Source: Mucilaginibacter segetis (GTDB lineage: Bacteria; Bacteroidota; Bacteroidia; Sphingobacteriales; Sphingobacteriaceae). Taken from it: DNA of 64,000 nucleotides. A model generated the notes under the pieces. The model was given only the letters and a program-made list of their open reading frames with translations, was not told the origin of the DNA and ran no database searches. The position numbers and the translations under genes are program-made. The DNA lies in the NCBI RefSeq assembly GCF_016522075.1, contig NZ_JAEHFW010000001.1, positions 1,426,001-1,490,000 of the forward strand, given 5' to 3'. Positions 16,992 to 25,681 of this stretch are shown one piece after another. How positions within the stretch are numbered: the stretch's first letter is position 1; every line of letters begins with the position of its first letter.

Positions 16992-17480
16992 TTGATGAAT
17001 ATAAACAAGAAATTATTAGCTACACTCAGTTTGCTGTCCATAGTGATATTTATGGCTATGTCGCCGCCACAGGCGGAAGAAAAGTTTAAAAATTTAAAGG
17101 TTCTTCCTAAAAATATTTCTCATGATGATTTACACCGCGTTATGGACGAATGGGAACACTCATTAGGTGTACATTGTAGCTTTTGTCACGCACGTAATGA
17201 AGAAACCAAGAAAATGGACTTTGCAAGTGATGCGAAGCCTGAAAAAGAAATGGCAAGGCATATGTATAAGATGATGACCATGCTCAATAAAAAGTATTTT
17301 AAAGCTCAAAAGGATAGTATCGGCATGTATACGGAAACAGGTGTTAATTGTTATACCTGTCACCGTGGAGATGCTCATCCGGAAGTGGTTAGCCCGCCAG
17401 AAGAGAAGCGAGGCCCGCGTGGTAATGCTCCCGAAGGAAATCGGCCGCCGCCACCTCCACCCGTAGCGCCAGCTAATTAA
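16992..17480 (+). CDS. Diheme c-type cytochrome (reaction-centre cytochrome-like)
   Basis: The 162-residue protein begins with a signal anchor (about 1-22). It has two covalent haem sites: CSFCH at 61-65 and CYTCH at 119-123. Spacing and the helix preceding the first site (LHRVMDEWEHSLGVHC) resemble the photosynthetic reaction-centre cytochrome family, which in non-photosynthetic Bacteroidota and Acidobacteria is a common periplasmic electron carrier of unknown partner. The tail is Pro-rich. Haem attachment would need the Ccm proteins encoded at 52-59 kb. A terminator follows, so it is monocistronic. Confidence 0.9.
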   Translation: MMNINKKLLATLSLLSIVIFMAMSPPQAEEKFKNLKVLPKNISHDDLHRVMDEWEHSLGVHCSFCHARNEETKKMDFASDAKPEKEMARHMYKMMTMLNKKYFKAQKDSIGMYTETGVNCYTCHRGDAHPEVVSPPEEKRGPRGNAPEGNRPPPPPPVAPAN

Positions 17481-17498
17481 ATTAAAAGATAAGATATT

Positions 17499-17527
17499 TC
17501 CCCGCCTAAAACGCGGGGATTTTTTTT
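17499..17527 (+). terminator. Intrinsic terminator after the cytochrome gene
   Basis: Seven-base GC-rich arms (17499-17505 and 17513-17519), a seven-base loop and a run of eight T residues follow the cytochrome stop by 18 bases. Confidence 0.85.
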
Positions 17528-17573
17528 ATTTTCATAGTAAATTACAATCCATCCTTTAAAAATCATTTTTGTT

Positions 17574-18503
17574 ATGAAAAGAGATCATTTATATACGGTA
17601 TCAAATAACGCTGTATACGACAGAAGAAAATTTATAACGAATACCATTACTATAGCCGGCGGATTAACGCTGTTAGGTACCAATATCTCCTGTGCGGCAA
17701 ACGGTTATTCGGGTAAAATATATACCGTACAACAGATTATAGATCTGATATTGAAGGAAGGAAACTTGTTGCCAATACCAGATACAGTAGACACTATAAA
17801 AGCCGGAAGCGCTGATATGAAGGTTACAGGTATAGTTACAACTATGTTTGCAACAGTAGATGTGATAAAAAAAGCGGCAAAACTAAACGCGAATTTTATT
17901 ATAGCGCATGAACCTACATTTTATAATCACCGCGACGATACGGATTGGGTGAAAAATAATTCAGTAGTTAAACAGAAGGAGGATTTATTAAAGAAACTTA
18001 ATATTACTGTATGGCGTTTTCATGATTACATTCATTCATTAAAACCTGACGCGATATATTACGGTGTAGTAAAGAAAGCCGGATGGCTGCCGTATTTTAA
18101 AGCAGGCGAGTTGGAGTTGGATATCCCTGCTATTTCGTTACAAAAGCTGGTAGAGCATTTAAAGACATCGTTAAACATATCGCATTTACGTATCATTGGT
18201 GATCCGCAACAGATATGCAAAAAGATCGCGTTGTTTCCCGGTGCACCGGGAGGGCAGCGTCAGCAGGCGCTGGCCGAGTCAATAAAGCCAGATGTGTTGA
18301 TAGTAGGAGAATTGTCGGAATGGGAAACAGCCGAATATATAAGGGATGAACAATTATTGGGTGGTAAAACCTCGCTTATTATTTTAGGCCACGCGGCAAG
18401 CGAAACACCCGGAATGGAGTATTTTGTTGATTGGTTACAACCCAAATTGCCTGATATGAAAATCACCTACATCGCATCCGGTGATCCGTTTACCTGGTTG
18501 TGA
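17574..18503 (+). CDS. Nif3-like dinuclear metal-centre protein with Tat-type signal
   Basis: The 309-residue protein belongs to the NIF3/YbgI superfamily, whose members bind two metals through conserved His and Glu residues. AHEPTFYNH near the first third and WRFHDYIH are the family's metal-site segments, and ILGHAASE with GMEYFVDWL form the C-terminal half of the site. Unusually, the N-terminus carries a twin-arginine motif (DRRKFI, residues 17-22) followed by a hydrophobic stretch ending near Cys40, so it is probably exported folded. Most Nif3 proteins are cytosolic. The substrate is unknown for the family. Confidence 0.85.
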   Translation: MKRDHLYTVSNNAVYDRRKFITNTITIAGGLTLLGTNISCAANGYSGKIYTVQQIIDLILKEGNLLPIPDTVDTIKAGSADMKVTGIVTTMFATVDVIKKAAKLNANFIIAHEPTFYNHRDDTDWVKNNSVVKQKEDLLKKLNITVWRFHDYIHSLKPDAIYYGVVKKAGWLPYFKAGELELDIPAISLQKLVEHLKTSLNISHLRIIGDPQQICKKIALFPGAPGGQRQQALAESIKPDVLIVGELSEWETAEYIRDEQLLGGKTSLIILGHAASETPGMEYFVDWLQPKLPDMKITYIASGDPFTWL

Positions 18504-19718
18504 TTATAAATTTTGCGCTATTACAAATCCGCTTGCCCAGGCCCACTGGAAATTGTAGCCGCCCAACCAGCCGGTAACATCAACACATTCGCCACCAAAA
18601 AATAGTCCGGATATTTTTTTTGCTTCGAGGGTTTTTGAGGATAACTCATCGGTATTAACACCGCCGCTCATTACTTCGGCCTTGTCATAGCCTTTTGTAC
18701 CTGCGGGTTTTACCTTAAATTCATGTATCAAACTACCAAGACCATCTAACTCTGCTTTTGATAACGATGCCAGGTTTTTTTCTGCTGGTACATAATCGCT
18801 TAATGCCTCGGCGAATTTGCGGGTAAATAATCCGGACAGATAAGCAAGCAACATCTTCTTGCCATTCTCTGCTCTTTCTGTTATTATCATGTCAATAATG
18901 TCCGCACCGGGCAGCAGGTCTATATAAATATATTCTCCGGGTTTCCAGTAGGATGATATTTGTAAAATAGCCGGGCCGCTTAAACCCCAATGGGTAAATA
19001 AAATGTTCTCTTCAAAACTCGCCCTATCATTCCATACCCTGCAAAAAACGCTGTTACCTGATAGCTTTTCGTACCAGGGCTGATCTTTGCCCGTGATGGT
19101 AAGCGGGACAAGCGCCGGGTTGGTCTCTGTAATATCTAAGCCAAATTTACGTGCAGTTCTTAAACCGAAATCTGTTGCGCCCATTTTGGGTATTGGTAAT
19201 CCGCCTGATGCGATCACCACTTTTTGGCAGGTAATATTTTGCTGTTCACCGTTTTTATTAAATTTTACAATAAATCCGTCTTCAATTTGTATAATATCGG
19301 TTACCTCGGTGTCGCACCAAATCGGCTGCTCCATATCCCGGCATAGGTCGGTAAATACCTTTACAATATCTTTAGACTTATCACTAACCGGGAAAAGCTG
19401 TCCTAATGTTTTTTCTTTGCCGCTGATACCGTAGGTTTCAAAAAAAGATATGGTATCATCCACTGTCCATTGTGCAAAGGCCGATCTGCAAAAATGTTCG
19501 TTTTGTGATAGAAATTGCGCCGGTGTAGCATACAGGTTGGTATAATTACATCTGCCGCCTCCGCTTATTAATATTTTGGCACCGGGTTTATCATTTTTTT
19601 CGAGTACCAAAGTTCGCTTGCCTAAAAATCCTGCCTGCACGGCACACATTAAGCCACAGGCGCCTCCGCCAATAATTATAGCATCAAAATGGGTTTGTTT
19701 TGTTAAATTTGCTGTCAT
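18504..19718 (-). CDS. NAD(P)/FAD-dependent oxidoreductase, HI0933/BaiN family
   Basis: The 404-residue flavoprotein begins [11 protein letters not shown]. The FAD dinucleotide motif IIGGGACGLMCA is at the N-terminus, followed by ILISGGGRCNYTN, a hallmark of the HI0933/BaiN family. The C-terminal GGVNTDELSSKTLEAKK and CVDVTGWLGGYN segments complete the FAD site. Catalytic role in most species is unknown. The start codon (19716-19718) physically overlaps the divergent nuoA start; a start at 19808 would run far into nuoA. The stop abuts the Nif3-like stop. Confidence 0.9.
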   Translation of the reverse strand: MTANLTKQTHFDAIIIGGGACGLMCAVQAGFLGKRTLVLEKNDKPGAKILISGGGRCNYTNLYATPAQFLSQNEHFCRSAFAQWTVDDTISFFETYGISGKEKTLGQLFPVSDKSKDIVKVFTDLCRDMEQPIWCDTEVTDIIQIEDGFIVKFNKNGEQQNITCQKVVIASGGLPIPKMGATDFGLRTARKFGLDITETNPALVPLTITGKDQPWYEKLSGNSVFCRVWNDRASFEENILFTHWGLSGPAILQISSYWKPGEYIYIDLLPGADIIDMIITERAENGKKMLLAYLSGLFTRKFAEALSDYVPAEKNLASLSKAELDGLGSLIHEFKVKPAGTKGYDKAEVMSGGVNTDELSSKTLEAKKISGLFFGGECVDVTGWLGGYNFQWAWASGFVIAQNL

Positions 19719-20319
19719 GGATGATGTTTCGCAAATATCAGAATTTGGAAAGATATTTATCTTTTTAATTACAGGTGCTATTTTGGTGGGACTTTTGTTC
19801 TTCACCAACAGGATATTGGCGCCTCGTAACCCTACATTTGAGAAACAAACTACCTACGAGTGTGGCGAAGAACCCACCGGCAATGCATGGCTGCCCTTTA
19901 ATTCGCGGTTTTATGTAATAGCACTGGTGTTTTTGTTGTTTGATGTGGAGATGATCTTCGTTTTTCCATGGGCCACCGTTTTTGGAAATCGTGAGTTATT
20001 GGCAAATGACGCCAGATGGGGCTGGTTATCGCTTACAGAAATGTTTGTTTTTTTAGGGATACTGATATTAGGGCTTGTATACGTATGGCGCAAGGGAGAC
20101 CTTGACTGGATAAAACCCAAACCTGTTTTGCCGATATCAGGAACACATATCCCACAATCTCTGTATGATCAAATAAATATGGATCAAAGTACTTTTAAGG
20201 TTAGGGAGTTTGCTTTAGAAACATCGCAGCCTATAACTGAACAACCGGTAGCTGCTAAAACTCCTACACGAAAGCCCATGTTTAAACCAACCTTTAAAAA
20301 GCCGGATAATGACGCCTGA
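19717..20319 (+). CDS. nuoA: NADH-quinone oxidoreductase subunit A
   Basis: This 200-residue membrane subunit of complex I has three helices (about 11-33, 66-88, 98-118). The family signature is clear in [23 protein letters not shown] and [13 protein letters not shown] long hydrophilic C-terminal extension (about 125-200) is rich in Pro, Lys and Thr and is longer than the usual 120-150 residue NuoA. The start at 19717 is chosen because nothing upstream resembles NuoA and the frame before it is antisense to the flavoprotein gene. It overlaps nuoB by 11 bases, so translation is coupled. Confidence 0.95.
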   Translation: MDDVSQISEFGKIFIFLITGAILVGLLFFTNRILAPRNPTFEKQTTYECGEEPTGNAWLPFNSRFYVIALVFLLFDVEMIFVFPWATVFGNRELLANDARWGWLSLTEMFVFLGILILGLVYVWRKGDLDWIKPKPVLPISGTHIPQSLYDQINMDQSTFKVREFALETSQPITEQPVAAKTPTRKPMFKPTFKKPDNDA

Positions 20320-20785
20320 TATAACTAACGAAAGCGGCGGCGTAGTTGTCACCAAGATGAACGATTTGCTTAACTGGGCGCGCTTATCATCCTTATGGCC
20401 GTTAAGTTTTGGCATAGCCTGTTGTGCCATTGAAATGATGGGCTCTATGGCATCTACATATGATCTGGACAGGTTTGGTGTGTTTCCCCGGCCTTCAGCC
20501 CGGCAGGCCGATGTTATTATTATTGCCGGAACGGTTACCTTTAAAATGGCGGAGCGTATAAAAAGGCTTTATGAGCAAATGCCCGAGCCTAAGTATGTCA
20601 TATCAATGGGATCGTGCTCCAACTGCGGAGGCCCGTACTGGCAGCATGGCTACCATGTAGTGAAAGGGGTAGACAGGATAATTCCGGTGGATGTGTATGT
20701 ACAGGGCTGCCCGCCCCGCCCCGAAGCCCTGATAGGTGCTATACTGGAACTGCAAAAGAAAATAGAGCAGGAGCAACCTGCATAA
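20309..20785 (+). CDS. nuoB: NADH-quinone oxidoreductase subunit B
   Basis: This 158-residue subunit carries the N2 iron-sulfur cluster that passes electrons to quinone. The four cluster cysteines are visible as Cys38-Cys39 (GIACCAIE), Cys103 (GSCSNCGG) and Cys134 (GCPPRPEAL). [15 protein letters not shown] is also family-typical. Length is normal. The operon stops here: no nuoC, nuoD or later subunit follows, which means the rest of complex I must be encoded elsewhere in the genome. Confidence 0.96.
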   Translation: MTPDITNESGGVVVTKMNDLLNWARLSSLWPLSFGIACCAIEMMGSMASTYDLDRFGVFPRPSARQADVIIIAGTVTFKMAERIKRLYEQMPEPKYVISMGSCSNCGGPYWQHGYHVVKGVDRIIPVDVYVQGCPPRPEALIGAILELQKKIEQEQPA

Positions 20786-20860
20786 CTTATTTCATAATTG
20801 AACTTTCCTGAAACCCAATGCCGCTATTAATGTTTAATTAATAAATTAAACTAATTAGCT

Positions 20861-20959
20861 ATGTTGTTACCATTCGCCTTTATGATCATCGCCGTATTTG
20901 TGGTGCTTGCCATCTACTTAATTATCAGAAAATCTAACGGAAAAAAGGAAAAGCGTTAG
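20861..20959 (+). CDS. Very small single-span membrane peptide
   Basis: A 32-codon frame starts with ATG 75 bases after nuoB. It encodes one hydrophobic helix (about residues 5-22) followed by a basic tail rich in Lys and Arg, the layout of an Nin-Cin single-pass peptide. Its stop overlaps the stop of the convergent M1 peptidase gene by four bases. No family is recognised. It could be a bona fide small protein of the nuoAB transcript or a chance frame. Confidence 0.4.
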   Translation: MLLPFAFMIIAVFVVLAIYLIIRKSNGKKEKR

Positions 20960-22842
20960 GCTTTCTTCACCTTAAAGGTATTATTGCTATTATCGGCATC
21001 TATAAATATTCCGCCGTCAGCAGCAACGGATACTACAGTTTTATTGTTTTTTAAATTGACAATGGCCTGCTTTTGATTTGTTTTCCATATAGCCGGGTTC
21101 ATGTGAATGGTTCCTGTAGTGCCATCGCTGTAGGTAAGCTTAACATCAAACGGAATGGCAAAGCCGCCAATATTATCAATAACTATTTTATAACCCATCC
21201 CAATTTTGGTTACGTTTTTTATGGCAAGATCAATATAGCTATAGGTAAAGAACCAATTGTTAAAAAACCAGTTCAGGTTTTGACCTGTTGCTGTATTAAT
21301 AGAATTGAAATAATCCCAGGGGATAGGGTGCTTGCCATGCCAGTTATTCATATAAGCATGTAAGGCTTCTTTAAACATTTCATCGCCAAGCAAATCTTTC
21401 AGCGCAAGATAGCTTAAAGATGCTTTGCCGTAGGCATTGTGCGCGTAACCATCCTTTAATTCGCTTGTTGGCGTTATCAAAGGCAGATCTTCCGTTTCTG
21501 AATAATCTTTCATCCATCCGGCTATTCTGAACTTTTTATAAACCTCCTGCGCTTTTTCTTTGCCTACCTCAGTTTCGTTAATAAAATGTTCAAAAGTCGT
21601 TGCCCATCCTTCGTCCATATAGCCAAAACGGGTTTCATTAATACCCATATAAAACGGGAAATAAGTGTGTGCCATTTCATGATCCTGTAATAATTGCGCA
21701 TCGGCTAAATCAGGGTCATGGGAGTCGTTAACCATCATTGGGAATTCCATATCCGCGAAACCTTCAAAAGCGGTCATTTTTGGAAAAGGGTAAGGTACAC
21801 CCGGCCAATTGTGCGAGAAATAATCAAGCGAATGCAACCCGAATTTAACCGATTGATGAAACTCCGGAGAGGTGTCATTATAGGCTGCCTGCATACTGGC
21901 ACGTCGTCCGGTTGCATCATCAACAACAACGCTGGCGCCATCCCAGTCGTAATGGTTACTTATACCAAATGCCATATCGCTGATGTTATCAGCCTTCCAT
22001 ATCCAAGTATTGGTTTCGTTTTGTGCGGTAATGTTGTTTTTTGCAATATCCGCCTGTGTAACAATATGGATCACCGAGTCGCTGCTGAGTGAGGTTTGCA
22101 GCTTTTTAGCATATTCAGGCTGTAAAACCTGTTGGGGATTCTGTAATGTGCCTGTAGCCCAAACTATATAATTTTTAGGTACGGTGACATTTAACGTATA
22201 GTTATTGAAGTCGTTGTAAAACTCCTGCCGATCGTTAAATTCGAGTTTATCCCATCCATTATAGTCATCATATACCGCGACACGCGGGTAAAAATAAGCT
22301 ATGTAAAAAGTAGATGGATCTATAACTCCTTCACGACCAGCCCCCGTGGCCAGCTCATAATGCCATGTAATGTTCAATTTTATAGAACTGTGAGGTAGTA
22401 AAGGCTTGGATAAACGTACCTCATAGTTAGTTAAATGTGCCTTTTCGTTATCCCAGGGCTTTTTTTGGCCATCGGCAAATATCGAATCTACCTGTATGCC
22501 GGATGTTATATAATCCGGTGTAGTCGCTCTGAATCTGGTAGCGCCTGCGCGATGCACATTCAATATCAGTTTCATATTAAGTTGCTTAAGCGTATCCGGA
22601 CTGTTATTAAAATAAGTGATCTCTTCTACGCCTTTAACCGTGCGGTCGGGCGGCATTACTGTAACTGATATGATATAGTTACTGGTGTTTTGCCAATATT
22701 TAGGGCCGGGCTTACCGTCCATAGATCGGGTTTTATTATTATAGGCTTTTTGAATATCGCGTGGGATATTAACTATCTCTTGCGCATTTGCCTGAGTAAC
22801 AAAAATGAATAATGCCGCGGAAATAAGGAATGATTTGAACAT
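20956..22842 (-). CDS. Exported M1-family zinc metallopeptidase
   Basis: The mature enzyme is an M1 (aminopeptidase N-like) gluzincin. From the start at 22842 the protein has 628 residues with a signal peptide MFKSFLISAALFIFVTQANA; an in-frame ATG at 22863 would add seven residues before it. The zinc motif HEMAHTYFP (His388, Glu389, His392) is followed by MDEGWATTF with the third ligand Glu410. The usual GxMEN exopeptidase motif is altered to GFADMEFP, so strict aminopeptidase activity is uncertain. N-terminal beta domain (about 50-240) and a C-terminal helical part are as in the family. Periplasmic or surface location is inferred. Confidence 0.92.
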   Translation of the reverse strand: MFKSFLISAALFIFVTQANAQEIVNIPRDIQKAYNNKTRSMDGKPGPKYWQNTSNYIISVTVMPPDRTVKGVEEITYFNNSPDTLKQLNMKLILNVHRAGATRFRATTPDYITSGIQVDSIFADGQKKPWDNEKAHLTNYEVRLSKPLLPHSSIKLNITWHYELATGAGREGVIDPSTFYIAYFYPRVAVYDDYNGWDKLEFNDRQEFYNDFNNYTLNVTVPKNYIVWATGTLQNPQQVLQPEYAKKLQTSLSSDSVIHIVTQADIAKNNITAQNETNTWIWKADNISDMAFGISNHYDWDGASVVVDDATGRRASMQAAYNDTSPEFHQSVKFGLHSLDYFSHNWPGVPYPFPKMTAFEGFADMEFPMMVNDSHDPDLADAQLLQDHEMAHTYFPFYMGINETRFGYMDEGWATTFEHFINETEVGKEKAQEVYKKFRIAGWMKDYSETEDLPLITPTSELKDGYAHNAYGKASLSYLALKDLLGDEMFKEALHAYMNNWHGKHPIPWDYFNSINTATGQNLNWFFNNWFFTYSYIDLAIKNVTKIGMGYKIVIDNIGGFAIPFDVKLTYSDGTTGTIHMNPAIWKTNQKQAIVNLKNNKTVVSVAADGGIFIDADNSNNTFKVKKA

Positions 22843-22965
22843 AACGGGGAAATTTGAAGCCAATAGATAGTTAATACGCTAAATATAGGAAACATGTATT
22901 AAACGCAATGTAATTTTTAGGCGATAAACTATATAGTACAAAATGAAATGCGGATGGTTCATTAT

Positions 22966-22995
22966 TTTGTGCTTTCCGCAGAATAATTACATTTG
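22966..22995 (+). promoter_or_regulatory. Promoter of accC
   Basis: TTTG (22966-22969), an 18-base spacer and TACATTTG (22988-22995) match the Bacteroidota sigma consensus well. The start codon at 23002 is six bases beyond the -7 box, so the transcript would be leaderless or nearly so. Confidence 0.65.
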
Positions 22996-23001
22996 TTATC
23001 T

Positions 23002-24486
23002 ATGCAAAAAATACTGGTAGCAAACCGCGGCGAAATAGCATTGCGTGTAATGCGTTCTGCCCGAGAAATGGGTATTAAAACTGTTGCGGTATACTCCGCG
23101 GCCGATCGTGATGCTTTACATGTGCGCTATGCCGATGAAGCCGTTTTTATTGGCGAGGCGCCTTCTAATCAATCATATTTGGTTATCGAAAAAATTATTG
23201 ATGCCTGTAAAAAAACAGGTGCCGAAGGTATTCATCCGGGATATGGATTTTTAAGTGAGAATGCAGAATTTGCAAGAAAGGTACGCGAAGCCGGCCTGAT
23301 ACTCATAGGCCCGTCACCGGAAGCTATGGAGATAATGGGTAATAAATTATCCGCAAAAGCTGCTGCCTTAAAATACAATATACCTATGGTGCCGGGTACC
23401 GAAGAGGCTATTACCGATATAGATGAGGCAAAAGCACGAGCTGTAGAGGTTGGTTTCCCGATATTGATAAAAGCAGCAGCAGGGGGTGGCGGCAAGGGTA
23501 TGCGCATAGTTGATACCGCAGCTGATTTTGAAGAGCAAATGAACCTGGCTGTATCCGAGGCCACATCAGCCTTTGGCGATGGTTCGGTTTTTATTGAAAG
23601 GTATGTGTCGTCACCACGACATATTGAAATTCAGGTACTGGGAGATACACATGGTAATATTGTTCATCTGTTTGAGCGCGATTGCTCGGTACAACGGCGG
23701 CATCAAAAGGTGATTGAAGAAGCCCCATCATCAGTACTTACACCCGCAATCAGAGAGCGAATGGGCCGTTGCGCTGTAGATGTTGCCCGTTCGGTAAATT
23801 ATACGGGAGCAGGAACAGTAGAGTTTATTATGGATGAAAAATTAAACTTCTACTTTCTGGAAATGAATACCCGCCTGCAGGTGGAGCATCCGGTAACGGA
23901 GCTGATTACAGGCATTGATCTGGTAAAGGAGCAAATACAAATTGCAAGGGGAGAGGCCATTAGTTTTAAACAGGAGGATCTGGCGATAAACGGCCACGCC
24001 ATGGAACTAAGGGTTTACGCGGAAGATCCTGCTAATAATTTTCTGCCGGATATAGGAACATTGCAAACCTACCTTACGCCAAAGGGGCCGGGAGTTAGAG
24101 TTGATGATGGTTTTGAACAAGGCATGGAAATTCCGATATACTATGACCCTATGATAGCCAAGCTGATAACCTATGGCAAGGACAGGACTAAGGCTATAGA
24201 GCGCATGATACGTGCTATTGATGAATATAAAATTACCGGCATAACTACTACACTGGGGTTTGGCAGGTTTGTTATGCAGCACGAGGCGTTTATATCGGGA
24301 AACTTTGATACTCATTTTGTTAAGAAATATTTTACGCCGGAAGTTTTAGAAAGTACAGATGAGAGCGAAATGGAAGTAGCCGCATTGATCATGGAAAGAT
24401 TGCTTGCCGCAAAAAAATCAGTATTAACTACAACTACGACATCTGATATTTCAAACTGGGTAAAAAACAGAAGTAATAATTTATAA
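23002..24486 (+). CDS. accC: Biotin carboxylase subunit of an acyl-CoA carboxylase
   Basis: The 494-residue enzyme uses ATP and bicarbonate to carboxylate biotin on the carrier protein. It shows the biotin-carboxylase N-domain (KILVANRGEIALRVMRSA), the ATP-grasp glycine loop GGGGKGMR near 160, the HIEIQVLGDTHGNIVHLFERDC active-site strand, and EMNTRLQVEHPVTE near 290. It is about 45 residues longer than the E. coli protein, with a short C-terminal extension. No biotin carrier or carboxyltransferase gene is adjacent. The ATG at 23002 is preferred to the TTG nine bases upstream. Confidence 0.94.
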   Translation: MQKILVANRGEIALRVMRSAREMGIKTVAVYSAADRDALHVRYADEAVFIGEAPSNQSYLVIEKIIDACKKTGAEGIHPGYGFLSENAEFARKVREAGLILIGPSPEAMEIMGNKLSAKAAALKYNIPMVPGTEEAITDIDEAKARAVEVGFPILIKAAAGGGGKGMRIVDTAADFEEQMNLAVSEATSAFGDGSVFIERYVSSPRHIEIQVLGDTHGNIVHLFERDCSVQRRHQKVIEEAPSSVLTPAIRERMGRCAVDVARSVNYTGAGTVEFIMDEKLNFYFLEMNTRLQVEHPVTELITGIDLVKEQIQIARGEAISFKQEDLAINGHAMELRVYAEDPANNFLPDIGTLQTYLTPKGPGVRVDDGFEQGMEIPIYYDPMIAKLITYGKDRTKAIERMIRAIDEYKITGITTTLGFGRFVMQHEAFISGNFDTHFVKKYFTPEVLESTDESEMEVAALIMERLLAAKKSVLTTTTTSDISNWVKNRSNNL

Positions 24487-24492
24487 ACTCTT

Positions 24493-24957
24493 TTAAGAGG
24501 CAGATAAAAGCTGTTCTAATTCGTCAATGAAAGGTATTTGCGCGGGCAATATTTTTTGTCTTGCCATTTTCAGGTCGAACCATTCGGCACGGTCAACTTC
24601 GGGGAAACTGGCCATTTTGCCGGAGCGCGGCGGCCACTCCATTTCAAAAAAATTACTTTTAACAAGGCCGGGTTCTGGTTTTCCTTCCACAGCCCAGGCA
24701 TTTACAATTTTTCCGCTTTTATATTTTATGGGTTGCAGTGTTATAAAGTCCCCGTCGATGGTTTGCCCGGTCTCTTCTTCAAATTCACGCTGCGCAGCTT
24801 TAAGCGGATCTTCTGAGGTGTCATATTCTCCTTTTGGTACCGACCAATTCCCATTATCCTTATTTCGAAAGAAAGGGCCCCCGGGGTGTACCAAAAAAAC
24901 CTGTACAAGATTATTTAAGGTACGATATACTAATATTCCGGCACTTTGTTTTGGCAT
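24493..24957 (-). CDS. Nudix hydrolase
   Basis: The 154-residue protein carries the Nudix box: Gly43-Glu44 of PKGEYDTSEDP, then REFEEETG (57-64). Such enzymes cleave nucleoside diphosphates linked to another group. The N-terminal SAGILVYR and later WAVEG strands match the small cytosolic Nudix subgroup related to NTP pyrophosphohydrolases. The start MPKQSAG at 24957 fits the fold; an ATG at 24987 would add ten residues. It converges on accC with a six-base gap. Confidence 0.93.
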   Translation of the reverse strand: MPKQSAGILVYRTLNNLVQVFLVHPGGPFFRNKDNGNWSVPKGEYDTSEDPLKAAQREFEEETGQTIDGDFITLQPIKYKSGKIVNAWAVEGKPEPGLVKSNFFEMEWPPRSGKMASFPEVDRAEWFDLKMARQKILPAQIPFIDELEQLLSAS

Positions 24958-25025
24958 ATATTTGGTAACGGCAAAGTAGCTAAACATAAAGTATTATCAT
25001 TAGTTTTATATCAAATTTTCAATAA

Positions 25026-25520
25026 ATGGATACCAGGTGGCAAAAGTTTAAGGTGACCGGAGATTACCATGTGAATATGCGAGCCCTTTACCTGGCATGG
25101 GCAACTCCTGCCGGTCTTGAAAAATGGTTTCTGCGTAAGGCTGATTTTTATACTGTGCCTAAACGTTTAAGAGCTGCTGATGAGGAAGTAATGAAAGAAG
25201 ATACCTATGAATGGTACTGGCATGGATATAATAATAGTTTAGTGGAAAAAGGGGCTATTTTAGAAGCTAACGGTAACGACCTGATCAAATTTACCTTTGC
25301 CGGAAATTGTATAGTAACCGTTAGATTTTCAACCACTAAGGGGCTCACGATTATTGATCTGATACAGGAAAATATTCCACCCGAAACCGATCCTGAAAAA
25401 AATTTATTTGTGCAATGCCAGTTAGGCTGGGTTTTCTACCTTACAAATTTAAAATCTGTGTTTGAGGGAGGGAAAGATCTGCGCAATAAACGGGTTGACC
25501 TGACCAGTAATTTTAAGTAA
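25026..25520 (+). CDS. SRPBCC (START/AHSA1-like) domain protein
   Basis: The 164-residue cytoplasmic protein reads as a single START-like fold: first strand DYHVNMRALYLAWATPAGLEKWFLRKADF, then a beta-rich middle and the long C-terminal helix containing WVFYLTNLKSVFEGG. The WATPAGLEKWF segment is typical of Aha1-like domains that bind hydrophobic ligands. Ligand unknown. It starts 68 bases from the divergent Nudix gene. Confidence 0.85.
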   Translation: MDTRWQKFKVTGDYHVNMRALYLAWATPAGLEKWFLRKADFYTVPKRLRAADEEVMKEDTYEWYWHGYNNSLVEKGAILEANGNDLIKFTFAGNCIVTVRFSTTKGLTIIDLIQENIPPETDPEKNLFVQCQLGWVFYLTNLKSVFEGGKDLRNKRVDLTSNFK

Positions 25521-25681
25521 AAAGTAACATCATTATAGGGGAATTTCGTATTAAGCTATATAAGCTTAAAGTATTGATTAAGTTCATTTTAACCTTGCCC
25601 CGTATACAGAATTTATTTTTTAACTGCTATTGTTTATTGTTTTAATTGCTCTATTTTAGCGGCCAAATAAAAGGACGATTT

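Noticed and set aside
19719..19808. Extended N-terminus of the BaiN-type flavoprotein
   Set aside because: It would run antisense through the start of nuoA and adds residues before a normal FAD motif without similarity to the family.
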